Of a stretch of DNA of 8,943 nucleotides, positions 1 through 6,126 are shown piece by piece. The translations under genes and the position numbers were made by a program. Source of the DNA: Microcaldota archaeon (GTDB lineage Archaea > Micrarchaeota > Micrarchaeia > Micrarchaeales > CABMGC01); the NCBI GenBank assembly GCA_027449585.1, contig DAIDLJ010000024.1:1-8943 (forward strand), written 5' to 3'. The number at the start of each line of letters is the position of its first letter. Within the stretch, counting starts at the first letter, position 1. The notes below the pieces were generated by a model, which was not told the DNA's origin, searched no databases, and saw nothing but the letters and a program-made list of their open reading frames with translations.

Positions 1-1421
1 GGATTGCTGGTATTGGTGCAGCTGGTTATCGAGGATATGACCACATCGCCATCGGATAGGTCAGTTTCATATCCGTCATCATACCTAAGATGTGCCTTCT
101 TTATATCCTTGTGATGGGAGATTTTGACATTGTTTGGCCCGGCAGCGGCGCTTTCAGAAGCCAGGCGATTATAATCATTTCGTGTGAGTTCATCAAGGAC
201 CTGGACTGAACTGTCATTTTTCAGGAATGTGTCCATGAAGTTGGATCTTACGCTTGGAAGCGGGATCTCCTGCTTTGGCTGGCTTGGCCCTGAAACGCAT
301 GGCACTATGCTGCTTAAATCAACGGTAATTGTGTCACTGTATTCTACCTTGCTATAGTCTATGTTTAGCATTCCCTGCTCCAGGTAGTATCTTCTCGCAA
401 CTTCAATTGCCTCCTTCTTCCTTCCGGTCATCTCCATGTACCTGAAAGTCTCCTCGTCAGGAGGGAAGATGGCTATAGTTGCACCATATTCGGGGCACAT
501 GTTGGAGAGTGTTGCCCGATCTGGAAGAGATAGCGATTCCAGACCCTCGCCAAAGAATTCGACGAACATGTTGACAACTCCGTTGTTCCTTAATATTTTA
601 GTAAGCGTGAGCGCAAAGTCCGTAGCAGTTATCCCGTCCCGCAGCGAGCCGGTTAACTTCACGCCAAGAACTTTTGGGGTGGTGAGTGCAACGGATTGCC
701 CAAGCAAAGCGGCCTCGGCTTCTATTCCTCCCACGCCAAATCCCACTATGCCCAGACTGTCAACCATAGTAGTATGCGAATCAGTGCCTACAAGAGTGTC
801 TGGGAAGGCTATCTTCTTGCCGTTGATATCCGAGACTGTCACGCACGTTGCCAGATATTCGAGATTGACCTGGTGGCATATTCCCGCGGACGGCGGGAAT
901 ACCCTAAAACCTTGGAATGCGCTGTCGGCCCACTTGAGAAGTGCATATCTCTCCCGATTCCTCTGCATCTCCTTCTCCTGATTTATTTGAAGCGAACTTG
1001 GAAGATTGAAAGAATCGACCTGAACTGAGTGGTCTATTACAAGGTCGACAGGTATCACGGGCTTTATCTTCTGCGCGTCCTCTCCCATCGTGGTGAGATA
1101 CTCGCGCATTGCTGCAAGATCCACTATGGCTGGCACCCCGGTAAAGTCCTGCATTAGAACCCTTGAGACCTTGAAGGGCACGTCCCTGTCCGAAGGATCC
1201 TTCGGATTCCATCCTGAAAGAAGCTCCACGTCATCAAGAGTAACCTCCGTCCCGTCAAGATTCCTAAGGAGCGATTCTAGCACTACCCTTATCGAGAATG
1301 GGAGCCTTGATATCTTGTAGCCCATTCCTTCGAGCTTTGGTAGAGAATAGTAGGATATTGCACTTCCATCGGCTGACCTGAATTCTGAGAAGACCGATGA
1401 CTTGAGGGATTTCCAATCCAT
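1..1421 (-). CDS. acnA: Aconitate hydratase, AcnA/IRP type, N-terminal part (runs off left edge)
   Basis: Converts citrate to isocitrate via cis-aconitate with a [4Fe-4S] cluster; cytosolic TCA enzyme. Only the first 473 codons plus two bases are in the window; full AcnA proteins are about 900 aa, so roughly half is missing at the contig edge, not by truncation. Reading the minus strand from the ATG at 1421-1419 gives a continuous frame beginning MDWKSLKSSV. AcnA landmarks in order are VIDHSVQVD (128-136), RNRERYALLKW (154-164), GTDSHTTMVDSLG (212-224), GFGVGGIEAEAALLGQ (227-242) and, at the edge, SSITSCTNTSNP with Cys468, the first cluster-ligand cysteine. The other two cluster cysteines lie outside. 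It starts 8 nt after the citrate synthase stop, so the two are surely co-transcribed; a weak GTGA lies 8 nt before the ATG. The AcnA rather than AcnB type follows from these motifs and the N-terminal layout. Confidence 0.96.
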   Translation of the reverse strand, partial: MDWKSLKSSVFSEFRSADGSAISYYSLPKLEGMGYKISRLPFSIRVVLESLLRNLDGTEVTLDDVELLSGWNPKDPSDRDVPFKVSRVLMQDFTGVPAIVDLAAMREYLTTMGEDAQKIKPVIPVDLVIDHSVQVDSFNLPSSLQINQEKEMQRNRERYALLKWADSAFQGFRVFPPSAGICHQVNLEYLATCVTVSDINGKKIAFPDTLVGTDSHTTMVDSLGIVGFGVGGIEAEAALLGQSVALTTPKVLGVKLTGSLRDGITATDFALTLTKILRNNGVVNMFVEFFGEGLESLSLPDRATLSNMCPEYGATIAIFPPDEETFRYMEMTGRKKEAIEVARRYYLEQGMLNIDYSKVEYSDTITVDLSSIVPCVSGPSQPKQEIPLPSVRSNFMDTFLKNDSSVQVLDELTRNDYNRLASESAAAGPNNVKISHHKDIKKAHLRYDDGYETDLSDGDVVISSITSCTNTSN

Positions 1422-1429
1422 GTAAAGAC

Positions 1430-2587
1430 TCACTGCCTCTTTTCTATTGGCACGTACTGCAGATCCAGCTGTCCGGTGTAGACCTCTAGGGGCCTAAAGA
1501 GCTTGTTGTTCTTCCAGTACTCGAGCATGTGCGCGCACCATCCGGGAGACCTGCTTGCGGCGAATATCGGAGTGAAGAGCTCTGGAGGTACTCCTGCGGC
1601 AACGTAAACCGGACCTGCAAAGAAGTCGACGTTGGGCCATATCCCGTGCGACTGGCTCAGTTTTTCGACCATCATCTTCTCCGCCCGCAGTGCTATTGCG
1701 GTGTATGTCTTTACCTCTGCACTGGCATCGAGCTGAAGCGATTCGAGATATGCCTTGATTATCTTTGCACGCGGATCGTAAGCCTTGTAGACTCTGTGCC
1801 CGAATCCCATTATCTTCTGCTTTCCTGCAAGTGCGCTATCTATGTACGCTTCGGTATTGTCCGGGCTTCCTATGGCCTTCATCATCCGAAGAGCCGCCTC
1901 ATCTGCGCCGCCGTGCAGAGGTCCTTTCAATACCGATATTCCAGATGTTATTGCAGAGTATATGTCGGCAAGCGTTGAGCCTGCGACCATTGTGCCGAAT
2001 GTCGATGCGTTGGAGCTGTGCTCTGCGTGTATTATGAACATGTCGCGCATTATGTCCACCTGCCTTTTGTCCGGCTTCTTTGCGTTGAGCATGTACAAAA
2101 AGTTCTCCTCGTGTGAAAGGGATTTGTCCGGAGCAACGTAGCTTCCACCCGCATTTATCCTGCCAATCGTTGCTACTATGCTCGACATCTTAGAGATTAT
2201 CCTAATGCTCTTGCGCAAATTGGCCTCTGGCGACTGATCTGCAGTCTCTGCGTCATAAGCAGAGAGTGAGGAGACAGCCGTCCTAAGAATATCCATTGGA
2301 TGGGACTTTTTAGACATTTCCTTGATTATATTCACAACGCCTTCTGGAAGATCCCTTGCCTCGACAAGCTGCCTGTTGAAATCACTAAACTCTGCGCTGC
2401 TTGGGAGCTTCCCATTAAGCAGCAGGTAGCAGACCTCTGCGAAATTAGAGTTACTCGAAAGCACATCTATCGAATAGCCCCGATAATAGAGCCTTCCATT
2501 CTGTCCGTCCACCTTGCATATCGAACTCTCAGCTATGTACACCCCTTCAAGGCCGCTGCTTATATGCGGCTTCTCTGCTTCCACCAT
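1430..2587 (-). CDS. gltA: Citrate synthase (type II fold, short archaeal/Gram-positive form)
   Basis: Condenses acetyl-CoA and oxaloacetate to citrate, the entry step of the TCA cycle, in the cytosol. At 385 aa it has the usual length of archaeal citrate synthases (about 370-385). The catalytic triad is visible: His225 in GPLHGGADEAAL, His264 in MGFGHRVYKAYDPRAK and Asp321 in WPNVDFFAGPVY. HAEHSSNASTF (187-197) and the C-terminal RSPGWCAHMLEYW are also family signatures. A 2-methylcitrate synthase activity cannot be excluded from sequence alone, since the subfamilies share these residues, but the adjacent aconitase and malate dehydrogenase argue for the TCA role. The start at 2587 is preferred because the SSGLEGVYIAESSICKVDG segment is the normal N-terminus of the family and a TATA-like box lies 34 nt upstream. 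First gene of an operon with aconitase, divergent from malate dehydrogenase. Confidence 0.97.
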   Translation of the reverse strand: MVEAEKPHISSGLEGVYIAESSICKVDGQNGRLYYRGYSIDVLSSNSNFAEVCYLLLNGKLPSSAEFSDFNRQLVEARDLPEGVVNIIKEMSKKSHPMDILRTAVSSLSAYDAETADQSPEANLRKSIRIISKMSSIVATIGRINAGGSYVAPDKSLSHEENFLYMLNAKKPDKRQVDIMRDMFIIHAEHSSNASTFGTMVAGSTLADIYSAITSGISVLKGPLHGGADEAALRMMKAIGSPDNTEAYIDSALAGKQKIMGFGHRVYKAYDPRAKIIKAYLESLQLDASAEVKTYTAIALRAEKMMVEKLSQSHGIWPNVDFFAGPVYVAAGVPPELFTPIFAASRSPGWCAHMLEYWKNNKLFRPLEVYTGQLDLQYVPIEKRQ

Positions 2588-2615
2588 AATCCCACATATA
2601 GGATATGCTAAGAAA

Positions 2616-2626
2616 GAATTTAATTG
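2616..2626 (-). promoter_or_regulatory. Probable TATA box for the citrate synthase-aconitase operon
   Basis: On the minus strand this reads CAATTAAATTC, centred about 34 nt before the ATG. Archaeal transcription usually starts about 25-27 nt after the TATA centre, so a leader of roughly 8 nt is predicted. No convincing Shine-Dalgarno precedes the start (the bases just before it are GTGGGATT), which fits near-leaderless translation. A second AT-rich candidate, CCTTTTATAG read on this strand from 2660, would give a leader of about 40 nt. Confidence 0.5.
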
Positions 2627-2662
2627 TGCATCCCGGATTCGGTTATATTTCTATAAAAGGCC

Positions 2663-2683
2663 CAATGTCAATGTTAAATATAT
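2663..2683 (+). promoter_or_regulatory. Probable malate dehydrogenase promoter with tandem CAATGT upstream of the TATA box
   Basis: TTAAATATAT at 2674-2683 is a good archaeal TATA-like element about 31 nt before the ATG at 2709, predicting a leader of only about 5 nt. Immediately upstream, CAATGT occurs twice head-to-tail (2663-2668 and 2669-2674), in the position where a TFB recognition element or activator site would sit. Another TATA-like string, CTATAAAAGG at 2651-2660, could act on either strand. Assignment is by position and base composition only. Confidence 0.5.
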
Positions 2684-2708
2684 TTCCTGCCAGATATATC
2701 TGATTGGT

Positions 2709-3638
2709 ATGTCTCACAAGAAAGTAAGCGTGATAGGAGCAGGCAAGGTAGGTTCGACGACAGCGCAGCTGCTTGCACTTAAGGGATTGGCAGATGTAGT
2801 GCTTGTAAACAGGACGGAGGGTCTTGCGCAGGGAGTCGCACTAGACATAAAGCAGAGCACTCCCGTCGAAGGGAGCGACTCGGGTGTTGTCGGGACTGGA
2901 GATTACTCTCAGATCGCAGGGAGCGATATAGTTGTCGTGACGGCTGGAGCGCAGAGGAAGGAGGGAATGACGCGCGACGACCTCTTGAAGACCAACGCGC
3001 AGATAATTGCAGCAGTTGCAGAAAAAATAAAGCAGTATGCGCCAAGCAGCATAGTCATAATGGTGAGCAATCCTCTAGATGCCATGGCATATCTCATGAG
3101 GCAAAAGACCGGATTTGAGAAAGGAAGGATAATAGGCATGGCAGGGATGCTAGACTCCGCAAGACTGACCACATTCATATCAGAGGAGCTCAAAGTAACT
3201 CCGAAGGAGGTCAAGACTATGATACTTGGCAGCCATGGCGATTCGATGGTCGCAATACTCTCCGCGACAACGGTGAACGGATTTCCAGTTGAGAAGCTCA
3301 TAGAAAAAGAGAAGCTTAAGAGAATTGTGGAGCGCGCAAGGGACGGCGGTGCAGAGATAATAAAACTCGAGGGATCGAGCGCATACTATGCTCCTGCATC
3401 GTCTGTTGTGAGCATGGTGGACTCGATACTCAATGACAAAAAGAAAATAATGCCATGCTCTGCATACCTGGAAGGGGAGTACGACTTGAGCGGATTGTTC
3501 CTTGGAGTGCCGGTTGTTCTTGGCAATAAAGGTGTGGAAAAAATAGTGGTAATGGCGCTTTCGGATGACGAAAAAGCTGCGCTTTTAGAGTCTGCAAAAA
3601 AGATTTCGGCGCAGCTTCCTCTTCTTGTTGGAATCTAA
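2709..3638 (+). CDS. mdh: Malate dehydrogenase (LDH-like family), possibly NADP(H)-linked
   Basis: Interconverts malate and oxaloacetate, feeding citrate synthase encoded on the other side of the shared promoter region. The 309-aa product matches the LDH-like malate dehydrogenase length. It shows the Rossmann motif GAGKVGST (10-17), Arg83 and Arg89 in AGAQRKEGMTRDD, Asn121 in VSNPLD, Asp149 and Arg152 in MLDSARL, and the catalytic His176 in GSHGDSMV. Arg83 occupies the specificity position that selects malate/oxaloacetate rather than lactate/pyruvate. The end of the second Rossmann strand reads LVNRTEG: Asn34-Arg35 replace the Asp that usually binds the adenosine ribose in NAD enzymes, hinting at NADP(H) use. 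The ATG at 2709 is chosen because MSHKKVSVIGAGKVG is the canonical N-terminus and a TATA box sits just upstream; the frame stays open to 2514, but that extension is non-homologous and would overlap the divergent citrate synthase gene. Confidence 0.95.
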   Translation: MSHKKVSVIGAGKVGSTTAQLLALKGLADVVLVNRTEGLAQGVALDIKQSTPVEGSDSGVVGTGDYSQIAGSDIVVVTAGAQRKEGMTRDDLLKTNAQIIAAVAEKIKQYAPSSIVIMVSNPLDAMAYLMRQKTGFEKGRIIGMAGMLDSARLTTFISEELKVTPKEVKTMILGSHGDSMVAILSATTVNGFPVEKLIEKEKLKRIVERARDGGAEIIKLEGSSAYYAPASSVVSMVDSILNDKKKIMPCSAYLEGEYDLSGLFLGVPVVLGNKGVEKIVVMALSDDEKAALLESAKKISAQLPLLVGI

Positions 3639-3923
3639 TCAAATGACGCATCATCAAACAGGCAACAAAACCTATTAAGACCACCTCAAAAGACGCCATC
3701 GATGTAACCTAAAAGGTCTCTCAAGTAAAGGATTTAGGCTTTTCAATATAAAATAAATCAAAAAAATACAAGCAGAAATTAGGCGGCTGCAAAAGTCGAG
3801 TCGTAGCAAGTTATAGCAAGGAAATACGCGAATCGGCATTCATGAAACCGCACATGTAGAACTAGGATGTAGGAAGGTCCTGGGCATTTGCATTAATTCA
3901 TGATTGACTATATAGTACCGAGA
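3639..3923. other. Convergent intergenic region, no credible gene
   Basis: 285 bp between the stops of malate dehydrogenase (plus) and the surface protein (minus). On both strands the longest ATG-started frames confined to it are under about 20 codons. I see no tRNA cloverleaf and no paired C and D boxes of a snoRNA-like RNA. Small structures present are ACCT-AAA-AGGT at 3707-3717 and the direct repeat TAGCAAG at 3804-3810 and 3814-3820 (period 10). The AT-rich stretch around 3740-3770 is the likely termination zone. Confidence 0.6.
3744..3767 (-). terminator. Probable oligo-T terminator for the surface protein gene
   Basis: Read on the minus strand, the segment begins ATTTTTTTG followed by ATTTATTTTATATTG, so the transcript of the surface-protein gene would carry a U7 run and then further U-rich sequence about 160 nt after its stop. 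Archaeal RNA polymerase commonly terminates at such T-rich tracts without a stem-loop, and no strong hairpin precedes it here. The plus strand has only a short T4 run near 3740-3743 for malate dehydrogenase. Confidence 0.45.
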
Positions 3924-6029
3924 TTAGATAGGGCATGATGATCCTGGCCAGCTAAGAGTTACACTGCCGCCATTCCCTCCACCTGAACCAGAAGTAGTTG
4001 TACCTCCACCTCCGGTGCCGCTATCTCCACCCATTCCACCGCCGTACCCAACGGCGTTGTTATTTCCGTTGCCGCCGTTGCTGCCACCTGCGCCACCACC
4101 ACTGCCGCAATATGATCCGCCTCCGCCTCCTGCTCCATATCCTCCTCCGCCGCCGCCAGCACAACCTGAATTAGAAGCACCTCCAGATCCGCTGGAACCG
4201 CCGTAACCAGCAGCCCAGGATCCAGGATTACCATTACCGCCAAAATTCAGACCTCCGGCATATCCAGGATAGGAGCCGCAGCTTCCGCCTCCTGTTCCTC
4301 CAGCGCCACCAGCAGAGCAGGTTGCTCCGGAGCCGCCATACGCGTCATCACTAGTATCACTTGCACCAGTACCACCATTTGCGCATGCTGTTACCGACCC
4401 GCTGACCAAAACAGCTGACGAACCTCCTCCTCCGCCGCCTGCAGGAGCTCCGCATGCTGCGCCGCCACCTCCACCATAATATCCGCTGCCTCCGCCGCCA
4501 CCTCCGCCGCCATCATAACTGCTTGCACCTCCGCCACCACCCCCAACATATACTGTTAATGTTTGACCACTAGTTATAGCAAAACTTCCTGTACTGTAGC
4601 TTCCGCCCGTGCTGCTTGTTCCATATCCCGGATAGTTTCCACCTCCACCGCCACCATACATAGTATAGCTAACAGTAGTCGACGCCGGAACGGTTAAAGA
4701 TAGATAGCTATTTACTGTAAGAGTATTTGTTCCGGTACATGAAGAGGCGTAGTTTGCAGTCTCAGATGCGGTGCTGGCCGGCATTGAATACGACCATGGA
4801 TTTGATGATGAGGATGACGTTCCAGTCCAGCTGGAGAAGGTGTATCCGGAAGCAGGAGTTGCTGTAAGAGTTATTGCAGTGCCAGAGAAGTAACTTCCCG
4901 AAGAGCATCCTGCTGAGTTTGATGGAGAGGCAACCACGCTTGATCCTCCGGTTCCGTCAGTAAGTGTGAGTTGGTAGCATATGTTATAGTTTGCAGTTTC
5001 AGTTGCAGCGCCGGATGGCATTGAGTAGGACCATGGATTCGAAGTGCTCTGATATGTGCCTGACCAGCTGGCAAATATATTTCCTGAAGAAGGCGTTGCA
5101 GTTAGAGTTATAACGGCCCCTGCAGAATAGCTTCCGGAGGAACATCCTACGGAATTGGATGGCGATGCAGATACACTCGCCCCGCCAGGGGTGTCTGCCA
5201 ATGTTAGGGAATAGCATTGAGACACAGTGGTAGTCGGACTTGATACGATTATTGTATTAGATGCAACATAGTTGCCATAAGTTGCAATAACATTGTAAGT
5301 ACCTCCAGCCGTTGCAGTGAACTCCGCAGTTGCATTTCCATTTGAATTTGTCAATACGTATTCCGGAGAGATGGTAGCAGAGGAAGGAACGTTCGTACTG
5401 AATGTAATTCCTGAGCTTGACGCTGGCAGGCTGAATATTTTTATGTTTGCTGTGACAAGATCCTGAGTACCTGCAGATGTTGAAGAAGAAGCTACATAAA
5501 GTACCAGATTTACTGGCAGATTGTTGCTTGTGTAAGCGCCCACCTGCGATGAGAAATTGCCAATATAAGTTGTAGGTGCAATGGCGGTGCATCTATTCAC
5601 ATTACCAGATAGACAGACGCCAGTAGTCACCTTTATTAGGCCTCTTATTATAGATGATTGCACGATGTTGGCACTGATTGATCCGCTGCATATTGTCGTG
5701 CCGCCAGATATTACATTGGCTGGAGAGCATGTTGCTGTAACATTGCCATATCCAGAAACATTGAATATGAGGTTTGTCGGCCCCATAAAATCATATTGCT
5801 GTGCGTTTACTATTACGGCATCGAATTGTGTGGCGCCTGCTTTCGATCCTACTATTAGGCCTTTGCAGTCAACTCCGCCAGTCAAGCTGCAGCTTGTGGA
5901 AGTTATAGCGCTCGGGATTGCAAGAAGATAATAGATTACGCTTAAGATTATTGCGATTATGATGAATGCCCATATGTATCCGCTAAGGAATTCAAGCGCC
6001 GATTGCGATTTTGCTGATCCTGCAAGCAT
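3924..6029 (-). CDS. Large secreted or pilin-like surface protein: class III signal, Big_1-like, two InlB-B-like repeats, glycine-rich domain
   Basis: No characterised homologue is recognised; the role is probably cell-surface structure or adhesion. Regions of the 701 residues: short basic start with KSQSALEFL (7-15), a class III (EppA-type) pilin signal whose predicted cleavage precedes Gln9; a hydrophobic helix, about 18-38; a pilin-like ectodomain with cysteines 47, 55, 101, 114, 139 and 147; a Big_1-like Ig domain, about 186-263 (TNSNGNATAEF is typical); two InlB-B-like repeats (272-350, 351-429); and a glycine-rich domain from about 440, starting LSLTVPASTTVSYTMYGGGG, resembling the ALK-type/Gly_rich families. 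It ends in TLSWPGSSCPI. NxS/T sequons occur at Asn90, 96, 158 and 232. I count only five Lys, two Arg and no His, all before residue 198. AGGTG (6044-6040) lies 10 nt before the ATG and supports this start. Divergent from the radical SAM gene. The CDS and signal are secure; domain names are by motif. Confidence 0.9.
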   Translation of the reverse strand: MLAGSAKSQSALEFLSGYIWAFIIIAIILSVIYYLLAIPSAITSTSCSLTGGVDCKGLIVGSKAGATQFDAVIVNAQQYDFMGPTNLIFNVSGYGNVTATCSPANVISGGTTICSGSISANIVQSSIIRGLIKVTTGVCLSGNVNRCTAIAPTTYIGNFSSQVGAYTSNNLPVNLVLYVASSSTSAGTQDLVTANIKIFSLPASSSGITFSTNVPSSATISPEYVLTNSNGNATAEFTATAGGTYNVIATYGNYVASNTIIVSSPTTTVSQCYSLTLADTPGGASVSASPSNSVGCSSGSYSAGAVITLTATPSSGNIFASWSGTYQSTSNPWSYSMPSGAATETANYNICYQLTLTDGTGGSSVVASPSNSAGCSSGSYFSGTAITLTATPASGYTFSSWTGTSSSSSNPWSYSMPASTASETANYASSCTGTNTLTVNSYLSLTVPASTTVSYTMYGGGGGGNYPGYGTSSTGGSYSTGSFAITSGQTLTVYVGGGGGGASSYDGGGGGGGGSGYYGGGGGAACGAPAGGGGGGSSAVLVSGSVTACANGGTGASDTSDDAYGGSGATCSAGGAGGTGGGSCGSYPGYAGGLNFGGNGNPGSWAAGYGGSSGSGGASNSGCAGGGGGGYGAGGGGGSYCGSGGGAGGSNGGNGNNNAVGYGGGMGGDSGTGGGGTTTSGSGGGNGGSVTLSWPGSSCPI
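3960..4661 (-). repeat. Glycine-rich low-complexity coding region (G-rich coding strand)
   Basis: Encodes about residues 457-690 of the surface protein. I count about 106 Gly in residues 451-690, in runs of up to eight, broken by Ser, Ala, Tyr, Asn and six Cys. Because Gly codons are GGN, the minus strand is densely packed with GG pairs and the plus strand appears as CC-rich triplets, giving false proline-rich open frames there. Strings such as the CCTCC/CCGCC clusters at 4123-4158 and 4488-4545 are the densest. The segment FAITSGQTLTVYVGGGGG (483-500) is the usual 'pGQtl-v-VG-GG' strand of glycine-rich surface domains, so this is an ordered domain family rather than random slippage. Confidence 0.8.
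4743..5216 (-). repeat. Two tandem 237-bp coding repeats (InlB B-repeat-like)
   Basis: Units at 5216-4980 and 4979-4743 encode residues 272-350 and 351-429. By eye about 54 of 79 aligned residues match, including the start CYxLTL, shared ASPSNS, GCSSGSY, ITLTATP, the segment NPWSYSMP and the end ETANY. The core pattern of a G-rich turn, Y-x-x-G, LTATP, SG-x-x-F-x-x-W and a final A-N-Y fits the divergent InlB B-repeat fold (a small beta-rich module of surface proteins). At DNA level the two copies have drifted at many positions, so this is an old duplication, not a recent slippage product. Each unit has a Cys at its start and another in GCSSG. Confidence 0.85.
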
Positions 6030-6039
6030 ACTTTTGATG

Positions 6040-6044
6040 CACCT
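6040..6044 (-). promoter_or_regulatory. Ribosome binding site of the surface protein gene
   Basis: AGGTG on the minus strand, matching the GGAGGTGA core, ends 10 nt before the ATG at 6029. It fixes this start; the next upstream ATG (6051-6049) is out of frame. This gene appears to have a normal leader, unlike the TCA genes in the same window. Confidence 0.6.
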
Positions 6045-6078
6045 TTTGCATAAATTACTTGTATAAGTTATTCCCTAA

Positions 6079-6097
6079 CATATAATAATATATCAAT
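6079..6097. promoter_or_regulatory. AT-rich bidirectional promoter between surface protein and radical SAM genes
   Basis: CATATAATAATATATCAAT is TATA-like on both strands. On the plus strand ATAATATAT (centre near 6090) would start transcription near 6116, about 10 nt before the radical SAM ATG at 6127, where no good Shine-Dalgarno is present. On the minus strand TTATTATATG (centre near 6083) would start near 6057, giving a leader of roughly 28 nt that includes the AGGTG site. Positions follow the usual archaeal TATA-to-start spacing and are predictions. Confidence 0.45.
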
Positions 6098-6126
6098 ATC
6101 AAATTAGAGATATCTGGGGATAATAG

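Noticed and set aside
436..1320. Plus- and minus-strand open frames inside the aconitase region
   Set aside because: The continuous aconitase frame with all family motifs explains the DNA; these are other-frame shadows.
2514..2708. N-terminal extension of the malate dehydrogenase frame
   Set aside because: The 65 extra codons do not resemble the family, overlap the divergent citrate synthase gene and run through the promoter; MSHKKVSVIGAG at 2709 is the natural start.
3430..3699. 89-codon minus-strand frame antisense to the 3' end of malate dehydrogenase
   Set aside because: No recognisable motif and mostly the complement of conserved coding sequence; no promoter assigned.
3707..3717. ACCT-AAA-AGGT inverted repeat downstream of malate dehydrogenase as a hairpin terminator
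   Set aside because: A four-base-pair stem is too weak and no T-run follows it on the plus strand.
3935..3941. ATGATGA, a perfect C-box-like heptamer (archaeal C/D RNA)
   Set aside because: It overlaps the end of the surface protein gene, the nearest CTGA is within conserved coding sequence and no C'/D' pair is evident; a chance match.
4015..4206. Plus-strand proline-rich open frame
   Set aside because: It is the antisense of the GGN-rich glycine domain; CCN codons arise automatically and there is no ribosome binding site or promoter.
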